Shown piece by piece: positions 1-5,852 of a DNA stretch of 6,963 nucleotides. The notes below the pieces were generated by a model. It ran no database searches. It was not told the DNA's origin and saw only the letters and a list, made by a program, of their open reading frames with translations. Every line of letters begins with the position of its first letter. Position 1 is the stretch's first letter. This DNA is from Acidobacteriota bacterium (lineage in GTDB: Bacteria; Acidobacteriota; Blastocatellia; Pyrinomonadales; Pyrinomonadaceae), in the NCBI GenBank assembly GCA_020201365.1, contig JAIVGV010000091.1:1-6963 (forward strand). The letters are read 5' to 3'. A program made the position numbers and the translations under genes.

Positions 1-1
1 C

Positions 2-508
2 CTCTGTAAGGTCGTGGACTTCCGCCACCACACGCCCGGCAACCTGCGCGCGATGGTGCAGACGAAGCTGAGGAATCTGAAGACCGGCGCATCCTTCGAG
101 CACCGTTTCCGCTCCGCCGACACGGTTGATCGCGCCGTGCTCGAACAGCACGAGATGGAGTACCTCTACTCCGACGGCTCGCAGCACCACTTCATGAACA
201 CGGAGAACTACGAGCAGACCGCCTTCAGCGAGGAAGACCTCGGCGACGCCGCACAGTGGCTCACGCCGGGGCTCCGCATTCAGGCGGAGTTCTACGAGGG
301 TCAGCCCATCGGCATCGATCTCCCCGCGTCGCTCGAACTGACGGTCGTCGAGACCGAGCCGTCGCTCAAGGGCGCGACCGTCTCGAACGTCAACAAGCCC
401 GCCAAGCTCGAAAACGGCGCGACCATACAGGTCCCGCCCTTCATCAACGAGGGCGACCGCATCCGCGTCGATCCGTCCGAAGGTCGCTACATGGAGCGCG
501 TCAAGTAA
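2..508 (+). CDS. efp: Elongation factor P, 5'-truncated by the window edge
   Basis: EF-P binds between the P and E sites of the ribosome and relieves stalling at consecutive prolines. The open frame runs in from the window edge as LCKVVDFRHHTPGNLRAMVQ, so the GTG at 14 is internal. By alignment with E. coli EF-P about 19-20 N-terminal residues are missing. All three beta-barrel domains are recognisable: the KOW-like domain I with its loop, the central domain (EMEYLYSDGSQHHFMNTENY), and the OB-like C-terminal domain ending in DRIRVDPSEGRYMERVK. At the loop position that is Lys34 in E. coli (modified by EpmA) or Arg in rhamnosylated EF-Ps, this protein has Asn (codon 41-43). A TAA stop at 506-508 is followed at once by a heptad-repeat array. 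The family call is secure; the modification state is unknown. Confidence 0.96.
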   Translation, partial: LCKVVDFRHHTPGNLRAMVQTKLRNLKTGASFEHRFRSADTVDRAVLEQHEMEYLYSDGSQHHFMNTENYEQTAFSEEDLGDAAQWLTPGLRIQAEFYEGQPIGIDLPASLELTVVETEPSLKGATVSNVNKPAKLENGATIQVPPFINEGDRIRVDPSEGRYMERVK

Positions 509-582
509 GTCATGAGTCATGAGTGATGAGTAACGAGTAAACAACTTCCGGCTCATCACCCGTCACTCATCACTCATCACTG
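508..582. repeat. Heptad-repeat inverted array between efp and waaA
   Basis: The whole efp-waaA gap consists of degenerate 7-nt units. The left arm reads GTCATGA GTCATGA GTGATGA GTAACGA, and the right arm reads TCATCAC, CCGTCAC, TCATCAC, TCATCAC. Positions 508-537 match the reverse complement of 552-581 at about 24 of 30 positions, with a 14-nt loop. The array starts at the efp stop codon and ends one base before the waaA ATG, so it also forms the waaA translation-initiation region, where no Shine-Dalgarno sequence is visible. It resembles the short tandem heptad repeats seen between genes in some bacterial genomes. It has no T-tract, so it is not a classical intrinsic terminator. Confidence 0.85.
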
Positions 583-1935
583 ATGTTTCTCCTTTACAGC
601 ATCCTTCTCACACTCGCCGTCCTCGCGATGCTCCCTGCGTTCGCTTGGGACGCGCTGCGGCACGGCAAGTACGTCGCCGGGCTGCGCGAGCGTGCGGGCG
701 CGATCAAAGACTTCCAGGCGGGCGGACGACCCGTCATCTGGCTGCACTGCGTCTCGGTCGGCGAGGCGCAAGCCGCGCGCCCGCTGGCGCGCGCGCTCGC
801 CGCGCGATTCCCGACGCACGCGCTCGTCGTCTCCACGACGACGCTCACGGGTCAGCGCGTCGCGCGCGAAGCCTTCCGCGATCTCGCCGCCTCCGTCTTC
901 TACTTCCCATTCGACTGGGCTTGGAGCGTGCGCCGCGCGCTCGACCGCGTGCGACCGCGCGTCGTGCTGCTGATGGAGACGGAGATTTGGTTCCGCTTTC
1001 TACGCGAGTGCCACGCGCGCGGCGTCGCCGTCGCCGTCGTCAACGGCCGGCTCTCGGAAAAATCCTTCCGCCGCTACAAACTGATCGGCGGCTTCACGCG
1101 CCGCGTCGTCCGCCTGCTCTCGCTCGCCGTCATGCAGACGGAAGACGACGCGGCTCGCGTGCGAGCGCTCGGTCTCGCGCCGACGCGCGTCGCCGTCTCC
1201 GGCAACGTCAAGTTCGACGCCGACGACGACACGACCTCGCGCGCCGCGACCGACGGGCTACGCGCGCGCTTCGCCCTCGACGGGCGCCGGCCGCTCGTCC
1301 TCGCCGCGAGCACGCACGCGCCCGAAGAGCGCATCATTGTCGAAGCGTTCAGACAGTTGCTCACGCGCGCCGCCGCCGACAATGGAGCGCTCCCGCGACT
1401 GCTCGTCGCGCCGCGTCACCCCGAACGCTTCGCGGAGGTCGCCGCGCTGCTCGACTCCTCCGATCTCGCTTGGGCGCGCCGCAGCGCAGCCCCTTCCGCG
1501 TCGGACGCGCGCGCCGACGCGATCCTGCTCGACACCGTGGGCGAGTTGCGCGCCGCCTACCCGCTCGCCGAGGTCGTCTTCGTCGGCGGGAGCGTCGCGG
1601 CGACGGGCGGTCACAACGTGCTCGAACCCGCCGCCGCGTCGCGCGCCATCGTCACGGGCGCGCACACGTTCAACTTCACGGAGATCATGCGCCGCCTCCG
1701 CGCGCGCGACGCGGTCGTCCAGCTCCCCGCGCTCGACGAAGACAACGCGATCGCCGAACTCGCGCGCACGTTCCGCGAGTTGCTGCGCGACGGCGAACGC
1801 AGACGACAACTCGGCGCGAACGCGCTCGCCGTCCTCAACGAGAACCGCGGCGCGACCGCGCGCACAGTCGAGCTGCTCACGCCACTGCTGCGGAGGTCGG
1901 AGGTCAGAGATCAGAGGTCATGCGCCGGAGATTAG
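583..1935 (+). CDS. waaA: 3-deoxy-D-manno-octulosonic acid (Kdo) transferase
   Basis: WaaA (KdtA) is a GT30 glycosyltransferase that moves Kdo from CMP-Kdo to lipid IVA on the cytoplasmic face of the inner membrane. The 450 residues are slightly above the usual 420-430. Residues 1-20 are a hydrophobic membrane anchor. The GT-B N-terminal half follows, with LRERAG at 34-39, where Glu36 is the likely catalytic base by analogy with Aquifex WaaA, and METEIW at 131-136. The C-terminal CMP-Kdo half has APRHPERF (276-283) and GGSVAATGGHNVLEPA (335-350). The ATG at 583 is chosen because MFLLYSILLTLA matches the family N terminus; no Shine-Dalgarno is visible. The last roughly 13 residues (from R438) are encoded by heptad repeats and are probably a non-conserved extension. 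How many Kdo units it adds cannot be read from sequence. lpxK follows on the same strand. Confidence 0.96.
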   Translation: MFLLYSILLTLAVLAMLPAFAWDALRHGKYVAGLRERAGAIKDFQAGGRPVIWLHCVSVGEAQAARPLARALAARFPTHALVVSTTTLTGQRVAREAFRDLAASVFYFPFDWAWSVRRALDRVRPRVVLLMETEIWFRFLRECHARGVAVAVVNGRLSEKSFRRYKLIGGFTRRVVRLLSLAVMQTEDDAARVRALGLAPTRVAVSGNVKFDADDDTTSRAATDGLRARFALDGRRPLVLAASTHAPEERIIVEAFRQLLTRAAADNGALPRLLVAPRHPERFAEVAALLDSSDLAWARRSAAPSASDARADAILLDTVGELRAAYPLAEVVFVGGSVAATGGHNVLEPAAASRAIVTGAHTFNFTEIMRRLRARDAVVQLPALDEDNAIAELARTFRELLRDGERRRQLGANALAVLNENRGATARTVELLTPLLRRSEVRDQRSCAGD

Positions 1936-2025
1936 GCGATCATTAAGTGTCAGAGTCCGCGGCGACGCGCTTGAATTACTGACCCCTAACCTCTAACCTC
2001 TGACCTCTGTTAGTTGACCTCTGCT
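1891..2025. repeat. Heptad-repeat inverted array overlapping the waaA 3' end and the lpxK leader
   Basis: The left arm (1891-1920) is built of units such as GGAGGTC, AGAGATC and AGAGGTC and lies inside waaA. The right arm (1980-2025) has units CCTAACC, TCTAACC and TCTGACC plus a further TTGACCTCTG copy. Positions 1891-1920 match the reverse complement of 1980-2009 at 24 of 30 positions. All six differences are transitions, and two of them leave G-T pairs. The 59 nt between the arms hold the waaA stop and about 44 nt of unique sequence. The right arm ends a few bases before the lpxK ATG. Architecture and period match the array upstream of waaA, but the unit sequence (GAGGTCA class) differs. 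Confidence 0.85.
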
Positions 2026-2028
2026 CCG

Positions 2029-3165
2029 ATGTCTTCCCTTTCCAGATTCGCGCTCGCGCCGCTGAGCGTCGCCTACGGGGCGGCGGTGCGGGCGCGGCTC
2101 GAGCTCTACCGTAGCGGCGCGTTGCGCGTCGAGCGCGTCGGCGCGCCCGTCTTGAGCGTCGGGAATCTGACGGCGGGCGGGACGGGCAAGACGCCGCTGG
2201 TCGAGTGGGTCGCGCGCGAGGTGGCGACGCGCGAAGGGAGGCGTGTGTGTGTGCTGACGCGCGGCTACGCGCGCGAGGACGCGAGGCGCAGGGTCGTCGT
2301 CTCCGACGGCGTGCGCGTGCTCGCGGACGCGCGCGCGGCGGGCGACGAGCCGCTGCTGCTCGCGGAGCGTTTGATCGCGCACGGCGCGGCGGTCGTCTGC
2401 GACGCGGATCGCGGGGCGGCGGCGCGCTTCGCTTTGGAGAATCTGGGGAGCGAAGTCTTCGTCCTCGACGACGGCTTCCAACACCTGAGGCTCGCGCGCG
2501 ATCTGAACGTCGCGACGGTTGACGCGACCGATCCGTGGGGCGGCGGGCGGCTGCTGCCCGCGGGGCTTTTGCGCGAGCCCGTCGCGCAGCTCGCGCGCGC
2601 CGATTGCGTCGTCGTCACACGCGCCGAGCTGGCGGAAGACTTGGACGCGCTGCGTGCGCGCGTCTCGCACCTCGCACGCGGGCGACCCGTCTTCGCGGCG
2701 CGCACGCGCGTCGTCGGCGTCAAACCCGTCGCGCAAAGCGTGAAGGACGAATCAACGCGCGACGCCGCGGTCGAAGTCGTGGACGGCGCGCTGAGCGGAG
2801 CGTCACCGGGCGCACAAACGCCGCGCGCGGTCGCGGCGTTCTGCGGCGTCGGCAACCCGCGCGCGTTCTTCGAGAACCTGCGGCGCGACGGCTGCGAGAT
2901 TCGATTCGCGCGCGCGTTCGCGGATCATCACGACTACAGGCAGAGCGAGGTTGACGGACTCGCGCGCGAGGCGGGGCGCGCCGGCGCGGACGTGTTGTTG
3001 ACCACGGAGAAGGACGCCGTGAAGCTGCGCGGGCTGCGCTTCGACGTGCCGTGCTACGCGGTCGAGATCGAGTTGGAGATCGACGACGCGGCGGGGCTGT
3101 TCGGGCTCGTGCGCGCGGCGCTCGCGGCTGGCGACGAGCGTGGGGCGCGCGGCGGGAATTGTTAG
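2029..3165 (+). CDS. lpxK: Tetraacyldisaccharide 4'-kinase
   Basis: LpxK uses ATP to phosphorylate the 4' position of the tetraacyldisaccharide-1-phosphate precursor, giving lipid IVA, which is the acceptor for the upstream gene product WaaA. The 378-residue protein has the P-loop GNLTAGGTGKTP (about 45-56), the signature FVLDDGFQHLRLARDLNV centred at about residue 150 with paired aspartates, DPWGGGRLLPAGLLREP, and the C-terminal DHHDY...LLTTEKDAVKL block. A conserved AFCGVGNPRAFFENLRRDGC block lies between. The ATG at 2029 is preferred; the in-frame TTG at 2014 lies inside the repeat array and would add five unconserved residues. No Shine-Dalgarno is evident. The linker before AFCGVGNP (about residues 236-265) looks longer and lower in complexity than in most LpxKs. 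The gene probably shares a transcript with waaA, and it converges on the kinase gene downstream. Confidence 0.96.
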   Translation: MSSLSRFALAPLSVAYGAAVRARLELYRSGALRVERVGAPVLSVGNLTAGGTGKTPLVEWVAREVATREGRRVCVLTRGYAREDARRRVVVSDGVRVLADARAAGDEPLLLAERLIAHGAAVVCDADRGAAARFALENLGSEVFVLDDGFQHLRLARDLNVATVDATDPWGGGRLLPAGLLREPVAQLARADCVVVTRAELAEDLDALRARVSHLARGRPVFAARTRVVGVKPVAQSVKDESTRDAAVEVVDGALSGASPGAQTPRAVAAFCGVGNPRAFFENLRRDGCEIRFARAFADHHDYRQSEVDGLAREAGRAGADVLLTTEKDAVKLRGLRFDVPCYAVEIELEIDDAAGLFGLVRAALAAGDERGARGGNC

Positions 3166-3183
3166 AAGGGCTGCATTGTCGTA

Positions 3184-4908
3184 TCACGCCGAAGGCGGCG
3201 GCGGATCGTCGGAAGGCTGCGCCGCGCCGCGGTTCGCGGGCGGGGTGGGCGGCGGCGTCGCCGTCTTGCGCGGCGAGGGCGGCGGCGGATCGTCGCCTGT
3301 GTCGCGGACGGTCGGCTTCGGCGAGGGCTTGGGTGTCGTCTGCGGAGTCGGGCTGTGCTGCGGGCTCGAATCCGTCGAAGGGCTCGCGCCCGGCGAGGCG
3401 TTGTCGTTCTCGTCGCCCTGCTTGTTGTCGTTGTGGTTGCCTTTGATCTGTTCGACGAGCGCGGGCTTCGTGTTCGCGTTCGCGTCCGCGCCCGGAAGCG
3501 CGCCGCTCGCCGGCGAGGGCGAAGCCGCCGCTGGCTGCGCGCTCGTGATGTTCGACTCGTTCGCGCCGGTCGCGGGCCGGGCGGGCTGCGCGGGCTGGGC
3601 GTTGGGATCAACCGCGAGCGGGGTGTTCGCGTTGGCGTCCGGCTGACCCGCCGCGCCGTTGCTGCTGTTGACGACGTAGAAGATGCCGAGCACGGCGACG
3701 AGCAGCGCGGCGGCGGGCACGATGACGACCCACGGGTTGAAGCGCGAGGCGGGCGGAGGCTCGACCATCACGTCGTCGAACATCTCGTGCTCGCCGGTCG
3801 GCGTGCGCGCGCCCGCGTTGGCGCGCACGACGGTCGCCTCGTCGTAGTCCTCGTTCGCGGTCGTGCGGACTTCGTGCGCGGAGGTCGGGACGACGATGCG
3901 GTTCGTGTCACGAACGCCGAGCGGGCTGTCGGCAATCGTCGTCGCGGTCGGCGAGGCGGGGACGGGCTCGCCGGTCGCTGCGAGTGCGAGCGCCTCGACC
4001 AGCTCGGACGCGCTCTGCTGCCGATCTTCGGGGCGCTTCGAGAGGGCGCGGGCGATGACGACGCCGACCGCCGCGGGCAAGTCCTTCCGCTCTTCGAGGA
4101 CGGACGGCGGCGGCTCCTGGAGCTGCTTGAGCATGATCGCCGTCGCGGACTCGCCCGTGAACGGCACGTGACCCGCGAGCATCTCGAAGAGGATGACGCC
4201 GAACGAGTAGATGTCGCTGCGGGCGTCGATCTCCGCCGCCTGCGAGCACTGTTCGGGCGACATGTACTGCGGCGTGCCGATGATCAGGTTCGGCGCGGTC
4301 AGTTCGGGATCGTGCCCGTCGGGCTCTTTGATCTTGGCGATGCCGAAGTCCAAGACCTTCGCCCAGTCTTCGCCGCCCGTGGTCTCCGTGAGCATGATGT
4401 TGTCGCTCTTGAGATCGCGGTGGACGACGCCTTCGGCGTGCGCGGCGTCGAGCGCCCCGGCGATCTGGCGCGCGATGGCGATGACGCGCGCGAGCGGCAT
4501 CGGTCCGCCCTCGCGCACGACGCGCTTGAGCGTGCGCCCCGAGAGGTACTCCATCACCATGAAGACGACGCCGTCCTCGGCTTCGCCGAAGTCCGTGACG
4601 TTCAGGGCGTGCGGGTGCGAGATGCGTGAGGCGGCTTTGGCTTCGCGCGTGAAGCGGGCGACGATCTTCTCGTCGGCGGCGAGCGAGGGGTGGAGGACTT
4701 TGACGGCGACGGTCTTCTCCATCAGCACGTGCGTCGCGCGATAGACCGTGCCCATGCCGCCCTCGCTGATGCGCTCCTCGATGCGGTACTTCCCGGCGAG
4801 CGTCTTGCCGAGCAGAGAGTCGCCGGTCTTGACGAGAGCCGTCCCGTCGCTCGGGCAGAGCGTGTTCGCCTCGTCGTAAGTCTTCCCGCATTTGGGACAC
4901 TTCTTCAT
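3184..4908 (-). CDS. Transmembrane serine/threonine protein kinase with N-terminal zinc-knuckle-like motif
   Basis: A Hanks-type (PknB-like) kinase of 574 residues. Residues 1-22 form a CPKCGKTY...LCPSDG knuckle with three cysteines (4, 7, 18) and Asp in place of the fourth, a form common on acidobacterial kinases. The kinase domain spans about 41-308: glycine loop SEGGMGTVY (49-56), catalytic-pocket Lys70 in VAVK, helix-C Glu89, HRDLKSDN (163-170, Asp165 catalytic), DFG (187-189) and GTPQYMSPEQ (211-220). All residues needed for activity are present; the first glycine of the loop is Ser. A Ser/Thr-rich juxtamembrane segment leads to one membrane helix (about 391-413). The remaining roughly 160 residues are a Pro/Ala/Asn/Ser/Thr-rich, apparently disordered extracytoplasmic tail without PASTA or other known sensor domains. 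The tail contains several proline runs and two DDPPPPS motifs. The substrate is unknown. No clear Shine-Dalgarno is seen. Confidence 0.95.
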   Translation of the reverse strand: MKKCPKCGKTYDEANTLCPSDGTALVKTGDSLLGKTLAGKYRIEERISEGGMGTVYRATHVLMEKTVAVKVLHPSLAADEKIVARFTREAKAASRISHPHALNVTDFGEAEDGVVFMVMEYLSGRTLKRVVREGGPMPLARVIAIARQIAGALDAAHAEGVVHRDLKSDNIMLTETTGGEDWAKVLDFGIAKIKEPDGHDPELTAPNLIIGTPQYMSPEQCSQAAEIDARSDIYSFGVILFEMLAGHVPFTGESATAIMLKQLQEPPPSVLEERKDLPAAVGVVIARALSKRPEDRQQSASELVEALALAATGEPVPASPTATTIADSPLGVRDTNRIVVPTSAHEVRTTANEDYDEATVVRANAGARTPTGEHEMFDDVMVEPPPASRFNPWVVIVPAAALLVAVLGIFYVVNSSNGAAGQPDANANTPLAVDPNAQPAQPARPATGANESNITSAQPAAASPSPASGALPGADANANTKPALVEQIKGNHNDNKQGDENDNASPGASPSTDSSPQHSPTPQTTPKPSPKPTVRDTGDDPPPPSPRKTATPPPTPPANRGAAQPSDDPPPPSA

Positions 4909-4959
4909 CCGGTTGGAGCCCCCGCCGCGCGACAGTAAGAGGAGGATCTGACTGGACGT

Positions 4960-4987
4960 ATCATACCCCTACAAGCCCGCAAGCCAA
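4960..4987 (-). promoter_or_regulatory. Candidate sigma70-type promoter for the kinase gene
   Basis: Read on the minus strand, TTGGCT (4982-4987) is followed after 16 nt by TATGAT (4960-4965). These match the TTGACA and TATAAT consensus at 4 and 5 of 6 positions. The predicted start would leave a leader of roughly 45 nt before the kinase ATG at 4908. The stretch around it (4970-5130) is visibly more AT-rich than the flanking genes, as expected for a promoter region. It lies downstream of the atpE terminator, so the kinase probably has its own transcript. The call rests on motif match only. Confidence 0.5.
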
Positions 4988-5134
4988 AATTGACGGATAG
5001 CAAAAACGAAGCCACTGCGCGGCGCGAAGAAAAACGCTTGTGGTGCGCGCCAGCGACTTCCACCTTGACTCAAATCTGTACGTCGAATCGTCATCGTCGG
5101 TAGCAATTTTTTCACACGGCTCGCGCGCGGCGAC

Positions 5135-5180
5135 AAAAGGACGGGCGGTCACGGACTGCGTAGAGTCCGCGCCCGCCCGT
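5135..5180 (-). terminator. Intrinsic terminator downstream of atpE
   Basis: A strong hairpin: 5141-5148 (ACGGGCGG) pairs with 5173-5180, and 5152-5157 (CGGACT) pairs with 5164-5169. A 3x3 internal region holding one further C-G pair separates the two helices, and the loop is 6 nt. On the minus strand the GC-rich stem is followed by CCTTTTG. It lies 22 nt past the atpE stop codon, in the orientation expected to end the atpB-atpE transcript before the kinase gene. The T-run is short (four T), typical of GC-rich genomes. Confidence 0.75.
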
Positions 5181-5192
5181 CGCCGTGATCCG

Positions 5193-5218
5193 GCTGCCGG
5201 CTTTAAGTTCCCGGCAGC
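5193..5218 (-). other. Hairpin enclosing the atpE stop codon
   Basis: GCTGCCGG (5193-5200) is perfectly complementary to CCGGCAGC (5211-5218). The 10-nt loop contains the atpE TAA stop (5203-5205). The upstream arm on the mRNA encodes the last residues (KLPG) of subunit c. No T-tract follows, so it is distinct from the terminator 13 nt further on. It could protect the 3' end of the very abundant atpE message or act as a first pause element. Its presence is seen directly; its function is inferred. Confidence 0.6.
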
Positions 5219-5556
5219 TTGAAGTTCACGATGGCGAACATGATCACGAGCGTGAAGATGACCAGCGTCTCGATGAACGCGAGACCGATGATCATCAGAA
5301 TCTGGATGCGACCCGCCGCGCCCGGATTGCGCGCCGCGCCCTCGGCGGCGGACGCCGCGACGCGCGCCTGACCGAGCGCGCCAAGCCCGGCGGCGATGGC
5401 GAAGCCGATGCCCGCCGCCAGCTTCGCCCACTTCGCGATGGTGTTGACGTTGTCCGCGTCGGCGCCGCCCGCCGCGTTCGCCGCCTGCGCGAACGCCGTC
5501 GCCGACGCGAACAGCACGGCGAGCGCCGCGAACGCGAACATTCTCAGTTTGCCCAT
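5203..5556 (-). CDS. atpE: F0F1 ATP synthase subunit c with N-terminal leader
   Basis: Subunit c is the two-helix hairpin that oligomerises into the rotor ring of F0. The protein has 117 residues against the usual 70-90, because residues 1-23 look like a secretory leader: KLR, a hydrophobic core, then a cleavable-looking ATAFA/QA site. After a short polar stretch, helix 1 spans about 45-68, the cytoplasmic loop has the conserved RNP (76-78), and helix 2 spans about 86-110 with ion-carrying Glu96 in LAFIETLVIF. Helix 1 has Gln63, at the position of the Gln32 Na+ ligand in Ilyobacter c, but Thr97-Leu98 and Phe101 replace Ser, Thr and Tyr of the Na+ motif. Ion choice is therefore unresolved, with H+ the default. 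Start support is excellent: AGGAGG sits 7 nt upstream of the ATG. A stop-codon hairpin and an intrinsic terminator follow. Confidence 0.95.
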   Translation of the reverse strand: MGKLRMFAFAALAVLFASATAFAQAANAAGGADADNVNTIAKWAKLAAGIGFAIAAGLGALGQARVAASAAEGAARNPGAAGRIQILMIIGLAFIETLVIFTLVIMFAIVNFKLPGT

Positions 5557-5563
5557 GTGAATC

Positions 5564-5569
5564 CCTCCT
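5564..5569 (-). promoter_or_regulatory. Consensus Shine-Dalgarno of atpE
   Basis: The minus strand reads AGGAGG here, 7 nt before the atpE ATG (5554-5556). It is the only full-consensus ribosome binding site in the window, which fits the high stoichiometry of subunit c (many copies per enzyme against one subunit a). Confidence 0.85.
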
Positions 5570-5852
5570 GCGGTCGAAGACCCTTCGCGGTGGCTCGGCG
5601 AGCGCTGGCGTAACTGATGGCGCTTCCGGTCGCCTAACTATGATGTCGCCGACACCCGGTATCCGCCGCCCCTCTTACAACGGCGCTCCAGCGGTGCAAG
5701 CCTGCCGACGCTTTCAAACCGCGAAAGCCATGACGCGACCGAACGCACCTCACGCGCGCGACGCCCGACGACCGCCAGCGAAAAGTCAGGGTTCGAATCT
5801 TCGCGCCCAACGCGCGCACGCACGACGCGCGCGCCGCTCGAAGCGCATCACT
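5570..5852 (-). other. Long atpB-atpE intergenic region with no supported gene
   Basis: The atpB-atpE gap is 355 nt in total, and this is its non-repeat part. Open frames on both strands (for example minus 5634-5900) give Arg/Ser/Cys-rich translations without domain character or a Shine-Dalgarno, so I regard it as non-coding. A small perfect hairpin, GCTTTC/GAAAGC, lies at 5710-5728. GGTTCGAATC at 5785-5794 looks like a tRNA T-loop, but no tRNA fold surrounds it. No convincing -10/-35 pair was found for atpE, although a promoter, leader RNA or processing site would be the natural content of this gap. Confidence 0.5.

Noticed and set aside
14..16. GTG as the efp start codon
   Set aside because: The frame stays open upstream to the window edge and the upstream residues (LCKV) fit EF-P domain I, so the true start lies outside the window.
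508..582. CRISPR-like array or intrinsic terminator reading of the heptad repeats
   Set aside because: The units are 7 nt with no spacers, and there is no T-tract next to the stem, so neither a CRISPR array nor a canonical terminator fits.
645..1996. Long open frames overlapping waaA in other frames and on the other strand
   Set aside because: They are Arg/Ala-rich shadow frames caused by high GC at codon third positions; waaA has full family motifs in its own frame.
2014..2016. TTG as the lpxK start codon
   Set aside because: It would add MTSAP from repeat sequence, with no conservation and no Shine-Dalgarno; the ATG at 2029 gives the usual N terminus.
3355..4629. 424-codon plus-strand ORF opposite the kinase gene
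   Set aside because: Its Arg/Val/Asp-rich translation is the antisense shadow of the kinase, whose catalytic motifs are all intact.
5101..5113. T-rich tract (AATTTTTT) as a plus-strand terminator
   Set aside because: No stable GC-rich hairpin immediately precedes it on the plus strand, and no plus-strand gene ends there.
5673..5700. TTGCAC...TAAGAG on the minus strand as an atpE promoter
   Set aside because: The -10 match is poor and the position is about 115 nt upstream of the start with no supporting feature; too weak to annotate.
5720..5815. Possible tRNA, from the T-loop-like GGTTCGAATC at 5785-5794
   Set aside because: The supposed T-stem has only two standard pairs, two wobbles and a mismatch. 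No complementary acceptor 5' strand or anticodon arm is found about 70 nt upstream, and the opposite strand does not fold as a tRNA either.
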